A stretch of 64,000 nucleotides of DNA from Clostridium aciditolerans (GCF_016316925.1 NZ_JAEEGB010000013.1:62001-126000), one strand, 5' to 3'; counted from the first letter of the stretch, positions 26,950 through 35,323 are shown. Notes: a model not told the origin generated them from the sequence alone. Translations and numbers: made by a program.

Positions 26950-28105
26950 ACTTTTCCACCGCCTTTCTAAATTCACTGTATTTATTTACATCTTCCCACG
27001 GGAACAGACAACTATTAAAGTGACCATAAGCCGCTGTGTCAGAATAAACCACATTTCTAAGACGTAGTTTTTCAATGATGGCCGCAGGTCTTAAATTGAA
27101 AATCTCCTGTGCAGCAAGAGTTAATATTTCGTCAGAAACAATACCTGTGCCAAGGGTATTTACAGAAAAGGCTACAGGATTTGCCTTACCTATTGCATAG
27201 GATATACTAACTTCACATCTCTTTGCATAACCACACCAGACGATATGCTTTGCAATGTACCGAGCCATATAGGCACCGCTTCGATCAACTTTGGTGGGGT
27301 CTTTACCACTAAGTGCACCACCTCCATGGGATGCAAGTCCTCCATAGGTATCAACCATAATTTTTCTACCAGTTAAGCCTGTATCGGCAGCGGGACCACC
27401 TTCGACAAATCTACCAGAGGGGTTAATGAGAATTTCTGTTTCATCATCAAATGGGAAGTCCTCAAAGCACTGCCATAGGACATTGTTAAGGATATCTGTC
27501 CTAAGTTCTTCCTGTGTTTTATCCTTATCATGCTGTACCGATATCACAATAGTCTTTATTCGCACTGGAGTGTCCCCTTCATATTCCACCGTCACCTGTG
27601 CTTTACCATCTGGGTGGATACCTTTTATCAGTTTCCCTTTTCGGCAATCATCCAGTCTCTTTACAATCCTGTGAGATAGTACAAGGGGTAGGGGAAGCAT
27701 TTCTCCCGTTTCCTTTGTAGCATAGCCATACACAGTTCCTTGGTCTCCAGCACCTATCGAACCATACTGTTCATTTATTCCATTTCTTACTTCCAGTGCA
27801 GTATCCACGCCAGTTGCAATATCTACACTTTGTTTGTGTACAAATACATAAATCAAGAATTTAAGAGGGTTGTATCCAATCTCTTTAAGGACCTTCCTAA
27901 CAATGTATCGGATGTCTATTTTCTCGCTGCAGGAGATCTCGCCCGCCACGATAATTTTTCCTTTAGTCGCCATAACCTCGCAAGCCACCCTTGATGCCCT
28001 ATCTTTACGTAAGCAAGCTTCCAAAATGCTATCTGCTATGATGTCGCATAGTTTGTCAGGATGTCCAGCACATACACTTTCTGCTGTTGAATATCTTTTA
28101 CTCAT
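26930..28105 (-). CDS. metK: Phage-encoded S-adenosylmethionine synthetase
   Basis: About 391 residues, the full length of MetK. GHPDKLCD, the ATP-binding hexapeptide GAGDQG, and GGGALSGKDPTKVDRS (the P-loop-like Lys/Asp set) are all present, so it is probably active: ATP + Met to SAM. Start 28105 (MSKRYSTAESV) has GAGGAG 10 bp upstream. It is directly upstream of, and overlaps, a DNA methyltransferase gene, so it likely supplies methyl donor for the two phage methyltransferases. It is shorter in some loops than housekeeping MetK. Confidence 0.92.
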   Translation of the reverse strand: MSKRYSTAESVCAGHPDKLCDIIADSILEACLRKDRASRVACEVMATKGKIIVAGEISCSEKIDIRYIVRKVLKEIGYNPLKFLIYVFVHKQSVDIATGVDTALEVRNGINEQYGSIGAGDQGTVYGYATKETGEMLPLPLVLSHRIVKRLDDCRKGKLIKGIHPDGKAQVTVEYEGDTPVRIKTIVISVQHDKDKTQEELRTDILNNVLWQCFEDFPFDDETEILINPSGRFVEGGPAADTGLTGRKIMVDTYGGLASHGGGALSGKDPTKVDRSGAYMARYIAKHIVWCGYAKRCEVSISYAIGKANPVAFSVNTLGTGIVSDEILTLAAQEIFNLRPAAIIEKLRLRNVVYSDTAAYGHFNSCLFPWEDVNKYSEFRKAVEKYVDRED

Positions 28106-28125
28106 TACATCATATCTCCTCATCT

Positions 28126-28677
28126 TTATTTTCCTCTGCGGGCAGATAGCAGTCGCTCCATCACATCGTCCTGTGGGTTTAAACCAGAATACTCTGTAGC
28201 ACAGTTCTCTCTAACGATTTGATATATCTCCATCCACAGCCTGTTTGTCTGACTCATAAAGTTCTGACTCATCGCTACATAAGGACTTTGAATAGCATTG
28301 CCGGTGGTTGGGTGCTTGGCTAGAAAACCAAACTCGGTTACTGCTTCCTCACACTGTATCCATCTGGCCGCACTCATGGCATATCGCTCTAGAAGCTGTG
28401 GAAGTACCAAATGGGCACAGCCACGTTCTTCAAGCCATTTCCATGTAATTTCATAGATTTCACTCGCTACTAGGGTCTTTCCATCTTTTTGCACTTCGGA
28501 GAGCATGGCCATTGGCTTTGGCATTTCCTGCCCCTTCAGGTCAGCGGTATTTTGGAACTCAACGACTTCAAGCTTTCTCTTACCTGGATTTCCCTCTGCA
28601 ATTTTGTCAGCAAGCGGTTTCTTCTTTTGACCGGAGCCTATACGGGCGCCGCCACGATTTGTTCCATCTTTAGCCAT
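28126..28677 (-). CDS. Terminase small subunit, P27 family
   Basis: 183 residues. A basic N-terminus (GGARIGSGQKKKPLADKIAEGNPGKRKLEV) typical of P27 small terminases, then a helical core with YVAMSQNFMSQTNRLWMEI. It recognises the packaging site and loads TerL. It is followed by metK 20 nt later instead of by the large subunit. The HNH gene lies 111 bp upstream. Confidence 0.92.
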   Translation of the reverse strand: MAKDGTNRGGARIGSGQKKKPLADKIAEGNPGKRKLEVVEFQNTADLKGQEMPKPMAMLSEVQKDGKTLVASEIYEITWKWLEERGCAHLVLPQLLERYAMSAARWIQCEEAVTEFGFLAKHPTTGNAIQSPYVAMSQNFMSQTNRLWMEIYQIVRENCATEYSGLNPQDDVMERLLSARRGK

Positions 28678-28788
28678 TCACTCACCTCTTTTCGTCGATG
28701 GGCCTATTACCCTGTTTGATACCGCGAATTTTCACGCGTTGCCCCACGCCCGTTACACAAAGAAAAGGCTGTAGAGATTTGACTCCCC
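28678..28788 (-). other. Candidate cos / packaging-site region
   Basis: A 111-bp gap between HNH and the small-terminase gene in an otherwise tightly packed operon. It is more G+C rich than its surroundings and contains the dyads CGCG-N8-CGCG (near 28724-28740) and GGG-N7-CCC. In HNH-TerS-TerL phages of the HK97 type the cohesive-end site lies here. No cut site can be read directly. Confidence 0.4.
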
Positions 28789-29148
28789 CTACCGGGTTCC
28801 CCAACGGTCTCCATCTCTTGCCGTGATGGCAGAGTGGCAAGGAGTACAAAGAGCCATCAGATTACTTCTATCGTGAGTCCCTCCTCTTGCAAGAGGAAGA
28901 ATGTGATGGACTTCATTTGCTGGGGTCAACTTTCCTTGTCGTTTACATTCCTCACAAAGAGGATGGGCTGCAATGTAGCGGTCACGTATCCTTTTCCAAG
29001 CACGACCATAACGCTTACGTGTTGCTGGGTCACGCTGATACTTCTCATACCGTGCAGCTTCCTTCTTACTATGCTCTTCACAAAAGCGCTTGTCGGTCAG
29101 CTCTGGGCAACCGGGGTAAGAGCACGGTCGCTTAGGTTTCTTTGGCAT
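28789..29148 (-). CDS. HNH endonuclease (packaging associated)
   Basis: About 119 residues from ATG 29148 (GGAGGTG 5 bp upstream). N-terminal Cys pairs (CSYPGC, RFCEEH) form a zinc site. The HNH core is CEEC...NEVHHILPLARGGTHDRSNLMALCTPCH. In HK97-like phages an HNH protein next to the terminase is needed for specific cos cutting. It is the first gene after the late promoter and leader terminator. Confidence 0.9.
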   Translation of the reverse strand: MPKKPKRPCSYPGCPELTDKRFCEEHSKKEAARYEKYQRDPATRKRYGRAWKRIRDRYIAAHPLCEECKRQGKLTPANEVHHILPLARGGTHDRSNLMALCTPCHSAITARDGDRWGTR

Positions 29149-29170
29149 ACTGCACCTCCTTTTGCCCATA

Positions 29171-29208
29171 GAAAAAGCCCTCGCAGGAGTGGTTCTCCCG
29201 TGAAGGCT
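29171..29208 (-). terminator. Leader terminator before late operon
   Basis: Arms 29177-29190 and 29196-29208 make a strong stem (AGCC...GGCT with CGGGAG/CTCC inside) followed on the minus strand by TTTTTC. It lies between the promoter at 29235 and the HNH gene, so most transcripts should stop here unless antitermination occurs. Confidence 0.7.
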
Positions 29209-29234
29209 TCTGTTTATTAATATTCCATACTACC

Positions 29235-29300
29235 ATTATATAACTTTCACTACGGACAAACAGTGTCATCGTATGCCAAACTGTGCCACAGTGTGCCAAC
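29235..29300 (-). promoter_or_regulatory. Late promoter with four 10-bp-phased repeats
   Basis: A consensus TATAAT (29235-29240, minus strand) has no good -35. Four consecutive 10-bp units follow upstream at 29261-29270, 29271-29280, 29281-29290 and 29291-29300 (consensus NTGTGCCAAN on the plus strand; the first is degenerate). Helical phasing over a poor -35 is what a bound activator needs. The regulator gene at 29303 ends right beside the repeats. Confidence 0.65.
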
Positions 29301-29302
29301 TT

Positions 29303-29716
29303 TTATTTTGGAACCTTTAAATGTTGCAAAGCGGATGAGTGGAGTCTGTGTACGGTTCTCATAGAAACATTAAGGTTAACACAGATTTCTTCCCAGTTAA
29401 GAAAGTTAATGTATCGGTAGCGAAGAATCAGCTTCTCATCTACGTTTTCCATCTGGTTAATTGCTTCACGGATATCTGATTTAAGCTTTACTAGCCGTTC
29501 AACCTCTTGTTGTATCTGTTGCTCCAAATCTACTATCCTAATCACATATTTTTCAAAGGGTGGGTCAGTACTCTTGGTTCTACTGACTTTTTCCTCAAGA
29601 ACGGGGGATGAAACACTTCTTGATAGTTCCCTTAAGTTTTGCAACTCTTCAAGGTCGGAGTTAATCAATTCATTCAAACGGTAAGCCTGCTTTAAGAATT
29701 CCTTAGCTGTCATCAT
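29303..29716 (-). CDS. DUF1492 / sigma-like late regulator
   Basis: 137 residues. The N-terminal two thirds are coiled coil (NELINSDLEELQNLRELS, VDLEQQIQQEVERLVKLKSD). The C-terminus is a sigma region-4-like helix-turn-helix: LRYRYINFLNWEEICVNLNVSMRTVHRLHSSALQHL. Related ArpU/DUF1492 proteins activate packaging and lysis genes in Gram-positive phages. It sits directly before the late promoter repeats. Start ATG 29716 overlaps the upstream TGA. Confidence 0.82.
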   Translation of the reverse strand: MMTAKEFLKQAYRLNELINSDLEELQNLRELSRSVSSPVLEEKVSRTKSTDPPFEKYVIRIVDLEQQIQQEVERLVKLKSDIREAINQMENVDEKLILRYRYINFLNWEEICVNLNVSMRTVHRLHSSALQHLKVPK

Positions 29717-29934
29717 CGCACCACCTCCTCTTGTAGCTGTTGAATTAACATGTCAGGGTTTAGGGAGGTGAGGACATTGAACAATCTAGAATGAAAGAAG
29801 CACTCAACCTCACGTTTTGTATATAAAGCAGAATCATTGCGAGGGTGTTTTGCTAATCTTTTCAGTGCAAAACGATAATCCTTGACCGCCTGTAGAATAA
29901 TGGCATTTGCTAGTTTTTCAAAAGCGTCCATCAT
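29713..29934 (-). CDS. Small helical phage protein
   Basis: 73 residues, mainly helical: AFEKLANAIILQAVKDYRFALKRLAKHPRNDSALYTKREVECFFHS. No motif is recognised. Overlaps its neighbours by 4 nt on both sides, so it is part of the helicase-regulator transcript. Similar small proteins accompany DUF1492 regulators in Firmicutes prophages; function unknown. Confidence 0.65.
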   Translation of the reverse strand: MMDAFEKLANAIILQAVKDYRFALKRLAKHPRNDSALYTKREVECFFHSRLFNVLTSLNPDMLIQQLQEEVVR

Positions 29935-31292
29935 ACAGCATCCCTCGCTTTCCCAAGATTTGCTTTGACTGCATTGATAAGATCGGATTGTGTCTTTTCC
30001 TTTCGTTTCAAAGCCCTCATCACATCTTCATCAATCGTGCCTTTAGTAATAATATGATGGATAATCACTGTCTCATTTTGACCTTGTCTCCAAAGTCTCG
30101 CATTTGTTTGCTGATAGAGTTCCAGACTCCAAGTAAGTCCAAACCAGATAAGCGTTGAACCACCACTTTGTAAGTTAAGGCCGTGTCCCGCAGATGCAGG
30201 ATGGATAACCGCTACAGAAATATCGCCGTTGTTCCAATCCTTGATATCCTTGGAAGTCTTAATTTCTCTGACATTAAATTTTGCCTTAATACGCTCTAAA
30301 TCGTGATTATACCAATAGGCAATAAGCACAGGTTTGCCGTTAGCACCTTCAATTAAATCCTCAAGAGCATCCAGCTTGCGGTCGTGGATAATATGGCGAT
30401 TTTTATCATCATCATAGATTGCACCGTTTGCCATTTGCATGAGTTTCCCCGAAAGGACTGCTGCATTCATGGCATCAATCTCCTCATCAGCAAATTCAAG
30501 AACCATCTCTTCACGAAAGTGATCATATACGGATTGTTCTTTGTCATTTAGATACACAGGCACTTCATTGATCACGCACTCTGGCATTTTCAGAAAGTCC
30601 ACTGATTTCATGGAAATGGTGATATCCGAAATGAGCCGATATATGGCATCTTCAGCACCTGGCAATGGTTTATATGAAAATACGATTTGCTGATTACGTT
30701 TATCCGGTGTAAAGAAGGAATTGCGGTAGTGAGTGATGTACCTGCCGAGTCTTTTACCCATGTCGAGAATACGAAACTCTGCCCACAAATCCATTAACCC
30801 ATTACTGGAAGGTGTACCCGTAAGACCCACGATACGTTTCGCCCTAGGTCTGACTTTTAGTAAACTCTTAAATCTTTTTGCTCCATAGGACTTAAAAGAT
30901 GACAATTCATCAATGACCACCATGTCATAATCAAAAGGAATGCCACTTTTATTTACCAACCAGTCAACATTTTCTCTGTTTATAAGATAGACACTTGCAG
31001 GTTTCCTAAGAGCTACCAACCGCTCCTGTTCTGTTCCGATGGCTACCGAAAACTCCAGTCCTTTTAAATGCTCCCACTTATTTATCTCAGCTGGCCAAGT
31101 ATCCCTCGCTACCCGAAGTGGGGCAATGACCAGAACCTTTCCAATTTCAAAACGATCAAGACATAAGTCAAATATAGCCGTTAGAGTAATGACGCTTTTG
31201 CCAAGACCCATTTCTAAAAACACCGCAGCGATAGGATGCTCAAGTATGAAGTTCGTTGCATAGGTCTGATATTTATGAGGATTGTATTTCAC
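29931..31292 (-). CDS. SNF2/DEAD-type helicase
   Basis: About 453 residues. Walker A MGLGKSVITL (near 30), motif II VVIDELSSFK (DE-L-S variant), motif III GLTGTPSSNGL, and a C-terminal RecA-like domain with QTNARLWRQGQ. This is the SNF2-like phage DNA helicase type. GTG at 31292 is chosen as start: GGAGGG lies 7 bp before, within the end of the VRR-NUC gene. Likely helps replication or recombination with the neighbouring nuclease. Confidence 0.9.
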   Translation of the reverse strand: MKYNPHKYQTYATNFILEHPIAAVFLEMGLGKSVITLTAIFDLCLDRFEIGKVLVIAPLRVARDTWPAEINKWEHLKGLEFSVAIGTEQERLVALRKPASVYLINRENVDWLVNKSGIPFDYDMVVIDELSSFKSYGAKRFKSLLKVRPRAKRIVGLTGTPSSNGLMDLWAEFRILDMGKRLGRYITHYRNSFFTPDKRNQQIVFSYKPLPGAEDAIYRLISDITISMKSVDFLKMPECVINEVPVYLNDKEQSVYDHFREEMVLEFADEEIDAMNAAVLSGKLMQMANGAIYDDDKNRHIIHDRKLDALEDLIEGANGKPVLIAYWYNHDLERIKAKFNVREIKTSKDIKDWNNGDISVAVIHPASAGHGLNLQSGGSTLIWFGLTWSLELYQQTNARLWRQGQNETVIIHHIITKGTIDEDVMRALKRKEKTQSDLINAVKANLGKARDAV

Positions 31293-31554
31293 CCAGTATC
31301 CCTCCAATCTGCTTAACATCATCAATGACATAGCAGGTAAAGCCTAACTTCTGTAATTGCTTTATTCTTCTAATCTGTAACAGGCGAGGTTTCTTTCCGG
31401 GAGCCTTTAATTCTATAAAAGCCATCTTCCCATGTGGTAAAAGCACTAGGCGGTCTGGCATCCCATCTAAACCTGGACTAACAAACTTCGCCGCAATGCC
31501 TCCCATCTTTTTTACCTCCGCTACCAGTTTCTTTTCTATATATTTTTCAAGCAT
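31273..31554 (-). CDS. VRR-NUC domain nuclease
   Basis: 93 residues, a single VRR-NUC domain: GGIAAKFVSPGLDGMPDRLVL with the catalytic Asp, then AFIELKAPGKKPRLLQ with the ExK pair. These are PD-(D/E)XK nucleases that cut branched DNA and are usually paired with the SNF2 helicase of the same phage. ATG 31554 follows GGAGGT; the longer frame upstream reads through non-coding repeats and is rejected. Confidence 0.9.
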   Translation of the reverse strand: MLEKYIEKKLVAEVKKMGGIAAKFVSPGLDGMPDRLVLLPHGKMAFIELKAPGKKPRLLQIRRIKQLQKLGFTCYVIDDVKQIGGILGEIQSS

Positions 31555-31579
31555 AAATACCTCCCATATAAAAAGGCTC

Positions 31580-31865
31580 GGAACAAGAAAACAACTTTGA
31601 CCCAATTTTCCTATACGCGCGCGTATGCGTGTATGCACAGGCTACTATTACTTCTTTTTACTATTAATAAATAAATAGGATACTTCTTGTTCCACTTGTT
31701 CCGAACCGTTGATTTTCCTTATCATTACTAACTTTAGGGAAAGAACCAGTATGGGAACAAGGTAAGGTACAACTTAGCGTTGTTCCTCGACTCGGGAATA
31801 AGCTCGTTGCTTTCCGTAGACAGGAAACGTCACAACACCATTCTTGTTCCCAGTGTACTTGTTCC
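31580..31865. repeat. GGAACAAG iteron cluster, candidate origin
   Basis: The octamer GGAACAAG or its complement CTTGTTCC occurs exactly at 31580-31587, 31686-31693, 31695-31702, 31754-31761, 31843-31850 and 31858-31865, and with one mismatch at 31779-31786. Far less than one copy is expected by chance in this length. The cluster spans the end of the primase-helicase gene and the adjoining A+T-rich gap, a usual place for a phage replication origin. Confidence 0.55.
31612..31639. other. 28-bp alternating pyrimidine-purine tract
   Basis: Strict pyrimidine-purine alternation from 31612 to 31639, including CGCGCGCG-type steps. Such a tract can adopt left-handed DNA under negative supercoiling. 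It lies within the iteron cluster in the non-coding gap. Confidence 0.6.
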
Positions 31866-34140
31866 ACTCACTGATTTTTCTCATAATGGCACCGATAGCA
31901 TAGGAATCTGATGGTTTTAACATTGATGCCTCTTTACCGAAACACTCACACCAAATTTCCATATTGCAGACAAGGGTCCTTTTTACTGTTCCAACACGGG
32001 TGCCGCCGCCAAATTCACTACCTCCAAGGAAATTCCTACGCTCGTATAAAGACATTGTGTCCCAATCATCCGGTAAGAGCGTATCCAGATAGGTACGAAC
32101 TAGTCCTTCTCGTTCATCCGTTTCCATAGCATCTGCCTGTTCACTAGTTGCCATGGTTACATCATCACCTTCAAGGTAGAGTTTTTCGCCCTTCTCATAA
32201 AGAAGTAGAGCCTCTGCCCAAATTTGCTGCACTTCCTCTTTGGTCATCTGCCAAGCTTTCTTTTTACCGTTACCGCTAATACGGACTGGCCAAAATCTGC
32301 GGTTACCTGTAATATCCCGAAGAAATCCGCTTTCTGCATTGGTAGAACCTACAATTACGCATTGACGGGGATGGCTTTCCACGTTGACCCCATAACTGGC
32401 ACGGTACTTATCATCCGCCCTCGAGATAAAGGACTTCACAATCTCCACATCCGTCTTACGCATTCCAGCAAGCTCACCGAGTTCCAGTAACCAATATCCC
32501 TGAAGTTTCTCAGCCCCGGATTTATCCTTCATATCTGTAATGGTCAAACTGTCTGAAAACCAATCTCCGGCAAGCTTAGCAAAGAATGTTGACTTACCGA
32601 TGCCTTGAGGACCGTTTAAGATTAGAACACTATCAAACTTTGTACCTGGTCTATAAATGCGGGCTATCGCTGCAACCATCGTTTTACGAATAATTGCCTT
32701 TGTGTAGGAATTATCTGTTGCACCGAAATAATCAATTAGTAGATTTTCTACTCGGCTAATACCATCCCATTTTGGTAGGGAATCTAGGTACTCCTTAACA
32801 GGGTGGTAGGCTCGTTCAGCCGCTACCGCTAACACAGCATCTTTGGTCTTGGTAGGAGAATAGACCCCGTATTTGCCGCTTAAGTACACCTTCAGCAGTG
32901 CATTGTCCGAATCATTCCAACCCGCCTTAAGTTGTTCCCAAGGTAGACCACCTTTGGCATCAATTCCGTCACGGTGGCAGTTGAAAGCGATACACTGTAA
33001 ATCTTCATCATGTCGAATAATCATGACGATGTTGTCCAGCGTGTCTTTTATCCGACCTTGCTTATCCAATTCCAAACCTGTCTGCCAATCCTCATCATTA
33101 AACTCCTCTTCAGCCTGTGACTGTCTCTCCCTAGCAAACTCAGCTTTTACCGCTTCATCTTTTATAGCAAACTCGCACATTGCCACAAAAGACGGCATCC
33201 TGCCAGGAGCCGTTGTAGTGGAGGCTCTATCATCTAAAGAGCCGAATTTATGAATACGAACAAGGTCAAAAGCATTGAGGAGCAGGCCGCTTGCTGGGTC
33301 GGTGGCATGGTGGCTGTATGCGAATTTATCATCATAGATAATCACACCCGCACTACTGTCAGCTGGAATATAGTCATAGCGTCCTTCCATAACAGATGGT
33401 GCATAAACTGCACCTAAAAATTTATCAATTGCTTCACGAACGGAATAGGCTCGACAGAAAGTTCCTACCACACCTTCCTTTAAAAGCGGATCGGCTTGTT
33501 CTTTTAGACTGCGATTAATAACTTCAGACTGCCTGCTTGATACGGGCCAAGTTGACGTATCTCGCCAATTTCCATATTTTGCAAGATAAATATCCGGGTC
33601 AAGTAATGCTCCATCCTGCTCTTCGTAGACAAATTGACCATTAGAGGAAGTGGATGGCCAATACATAAGGCGATGGGCTTCATATGTCGTATCATCGAAA
33701 AGATCAATATCAATTTCTTTTGCCACCATACGTCCAACAGCTGCATATTCTTCTTCGCCGATCTCACGAGCAAGGGGAACGATAAGTCTGAGTCTCGGAT
33801 TTTCTGGTGTGTGCTTATGAGTGGAGTAAACGCAACATTTGAAATCGAAAAGCATACTGATTTGCTCCCAAATATCTGGTCTACCATAATCCATATCAAG
33901 GGTGAGCAAAGAACGGCAGAGAACATTGCCCTTCTTTCGCCTTCCTTCTTTTAAATGTCCTCCGACAAAGCCGCCCACATCTTTGATATCATCTTGCTGG
34001 CCTTTTTTAAGTTTCCGATATTCTTCTACCGTTTCTGTAGTACGTTGGGTTGTCTTTACACGGGAGCAAAAATCCTCCCAGGAGATATCTTTGTTTTTCC
34101 ATTTCCTATCCATCCGGCTATTGCCCACTGCAATTTTCAT
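31774..34140 (-). CDS. VapE-type primase-helicase (PrimPol plus helicase)
   Basis: 788 residues. The N-terminal 250 have a primase-polymerase look (LTLDMDYG with a DxD pair, RLRLIVPLAR, EAHRLMYWPS). Residues about 430-700 form the VirE/VapE superfamily-3-like helicase with Walker A NGPQGIGKSTF, Walker B LLELGELAGM, and IVGSTNAESGFLRD. It most likely initiates phage DNA replication together with the polymerase at 36303-38237. Its 3' end contains two of the iterons listed separately. Confidence 0.9.
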   Translation of the reverse strand: MKIAVGNSRMDRKWKNKDISWEDFCSRVKTTQRTTETVEEYRKLKKGQQDDIKDVGGFVGGHLKEGRRKKGNVLCRSLLTLDMDYGRPDIWEQISMLFDFKCCVYSTHKHTPENPRLRLIVPLAREIGEEEYAAVGRMVAKEIDIDLFDDTTYEAHRLMYWPSTSSNGQFVYEEQDGALLDPDIYLAKYGNWRDTSTWPVSSRQSEVINRSLKEQADPLLKEGVVGTFCRAYSVREAIDKFLGAVYAPSVMEGRYDYIPADSSAGVIIYDDKFAYSHHATDPASGLLLNAFDLVRIHKFGSLDDRASTTTAPGRMPSFVAMCEFAIKDEAVKAEFARERQSQAEEEFNDEDWQTGLELDKQGRIKDTLDNIVMIIRHDEDLQCIAFNCHRDGIDAKGGLPWEQLKAGWNDSDNALLKVYLSGKYGVYSPTKTKDAVLAVAAERAYHPVKEYLDSLPKWDGISRVENLLIDYFGATDNSYTKAIIRKTMVAAIARIYRPGTKFDSVLILNGPQGIGKSTFFAKLAGDWFSDSLTITDMKDKSGAEKLQGYWLLELGELAGMRKTDVEIVKSFISRADDKYRASYGVNVESHPRQCVIVGSTNAESGFLRDITGNRRFWPVRISGNGKKKAWQMTKEEVQQIWAEALLLYEKGEKLYLEGDDVTMATSEQADAMETDEREGLVRTYLDTLLPDDWDTMSLYERRNFLGGSEFGGGTRVGTVKRTLVCNMEIWCECFGKEASMLKPSDSYAIGAIMRKISEWNKYTGNKNGVVTFPVYGKQRAYSRVEEQR

Positions 34141-34571
34141 AAGCTTTCAACCTCCTCATGCTCCGGACTAAAATACCTGACCGTTTGTCTGCGTTTCTTG
34201 GCTACTTCAATTTCCCTCGCCATACCGCTTGAGATGGTATTTCCCAGCACCCACACCTCGGAGCATTTACCCATAAGCACGATGTCCATAAATATGGCAA
34301 GCTCTCGTTCCTCTGGGTTTTCATCATCCATAAACTGCGGAAACATAAGGTGGGGAGCAATTGGGATACAATTACTCTCCAAAGCAAATCTACAAAAGTT
34401 ACGAGCCTTTTTAACGTCTCCTTCTATATCACCGGAATAGGGAGAACAGATATATACAAGCGGCTTAAAGGCAGATTTTTTCTCTGCCTTTTCCTTTCTC
34501 ATTATGTTGGTCAGTGCTTCATGGGGAGTTGGATCATGGTATCCTTCATGATTGAATTTGTTGATTCCCAT
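34137..34571 (-). CDS. DUF4406 / nucleotide-binding protein
   Basis: 144 residues. After a basic N-terminus comes VYICSPYSGDIEGDVKKARNFCRFA, then PIAPHLMFPQF and EVWVLGNTISSGMAREIEVAK, the Rossmann-like pattern of DUF4406 (2-deoxyribosyltransferase-like). It may act on nucleotides or derivatives during phage growth; the substrate is unknown. It overlaps the primase-helicase start by 4 nt. Confidence 0.8.
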   Translation of the reverse strand: MGINKFNHEGYHDPTPHEALTNIMRKEKAEKKSAFKPLVYICSPYSGDIEGDVKKARNFCRFALESNCIPIAPHLMFPQFMDDENPEERELAIFMDIVLMGKCSEVWVLGNTISSGMAREIEVAKKRRQTVRYFSPEHEEVESL

Positions 34572-35323
34572 TACACACCCTCCATTTCTATCTGAGGCAA
34601 AATACCATCTGCCTTCATCAGTTCGTAAATGAAGAGTCTGCCTTTTTGAGTCCAGTATGTATGGACCTTTGTATGCTGTTCACCATTACTGCCAAGGTAG
34701 CTATGCGTCTTGGTGCTGGTGTAGCCTTTTTCCGCATACTTCTGATATAAAAGCCAAATGCCCCCTTGTTTAAACTGGACGCCCTTTTTATTAAGATAGC
34801 GGTTCATCCAAATAGCTGACTTGCCGTAATCTTTGGCAATTGCTGAGGTGGAAATGAGGTCTTTACAATTTAAAACCACATCATAATAGGAGACTTTCGG
34901 TTTCATTTCTGCAATTTGCTGATTCTGAACAGCAACTGTACCTTCAAGCACTTTATTTTGTTTCCTTACTTGTGTTAGCTGTTGATTGGCAATCTGAAGT
35001 GCCCTTGCCATGATTGCTTCTGGGGAATTCCATCTTCTTTCTATTTCAAGAAAGTATTGACGACACTCTTTCCCTTTTGGAGTACGCTGTATCATGCATA
35101 GCTCTTTTGCCATGTCAATTGTTAACTGATGGTCTATGCTTGGTCTGCCTCCAGTACTTTCGCTCAAAAATGAGCTAAAGTCTGACCCTTCCTCAAATCC
35201 GTACTCACACATTCTTGGAAACCAGTCTTTATAAGCGGTCTTTACTTCCAAGGCTTCATGTAGATCACGACCGAGTACGGTTGGTCGTTGACTTTCATAA
35301 TTGATTTTTACTAATTCGTCCAT
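34571..35323 (-). CDS. Phage antirepressor (AntA/AntB + KilAC)
   Basis: About 250 residues. N-terminal AntA/AntB domain (VLGRDLHEALEVKTAYKDWFPRMCEYGFEEGSDF, IDMAKELCMIQRTPKGKECRQYFLEIE), a coiled-coil linker (residues ~105-140), and a C-terminal KilAC DNA-binding domain (LISTSAIAKDYGKSAIWMNRYL...). Such proteins relieve repression in lysogens or tune early genes. ATG 35323 has GGAGG 8 bp before it. A 39-bp element (copy B) lies just upstream. Confidence 0.9.
   Translation of the reverse strand: MDELVKINYESQRPTVLGRDLHEALEVKTAYKDWFPRMCEYGFEEGSDFSSFLSESTGGRPSIDHQLTIDMAKELCMIQRTPKGKECRQYFLEIERRWNSPEAIMARALQIANQQLTQVRKQNKVLEGTVAVQNQQIAEMKPKVSYYDVVLNCKDLISTSAIAKDYGKSAIWMNRYLNKKGVQFKQGGIWLLYQKYAEKGYTSTKTHSYLGSNGEQHTKVHTYWTQKGRLFIYELMKADGILPQIEMEGV

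Noticed and set aside
31555-31638. N-terminal extension of the VRR-NUC protein
   Set aside because: The extended frame passes through the alternating tract and an iteron; the ATG at 31554 has the proper GGAGGT site.
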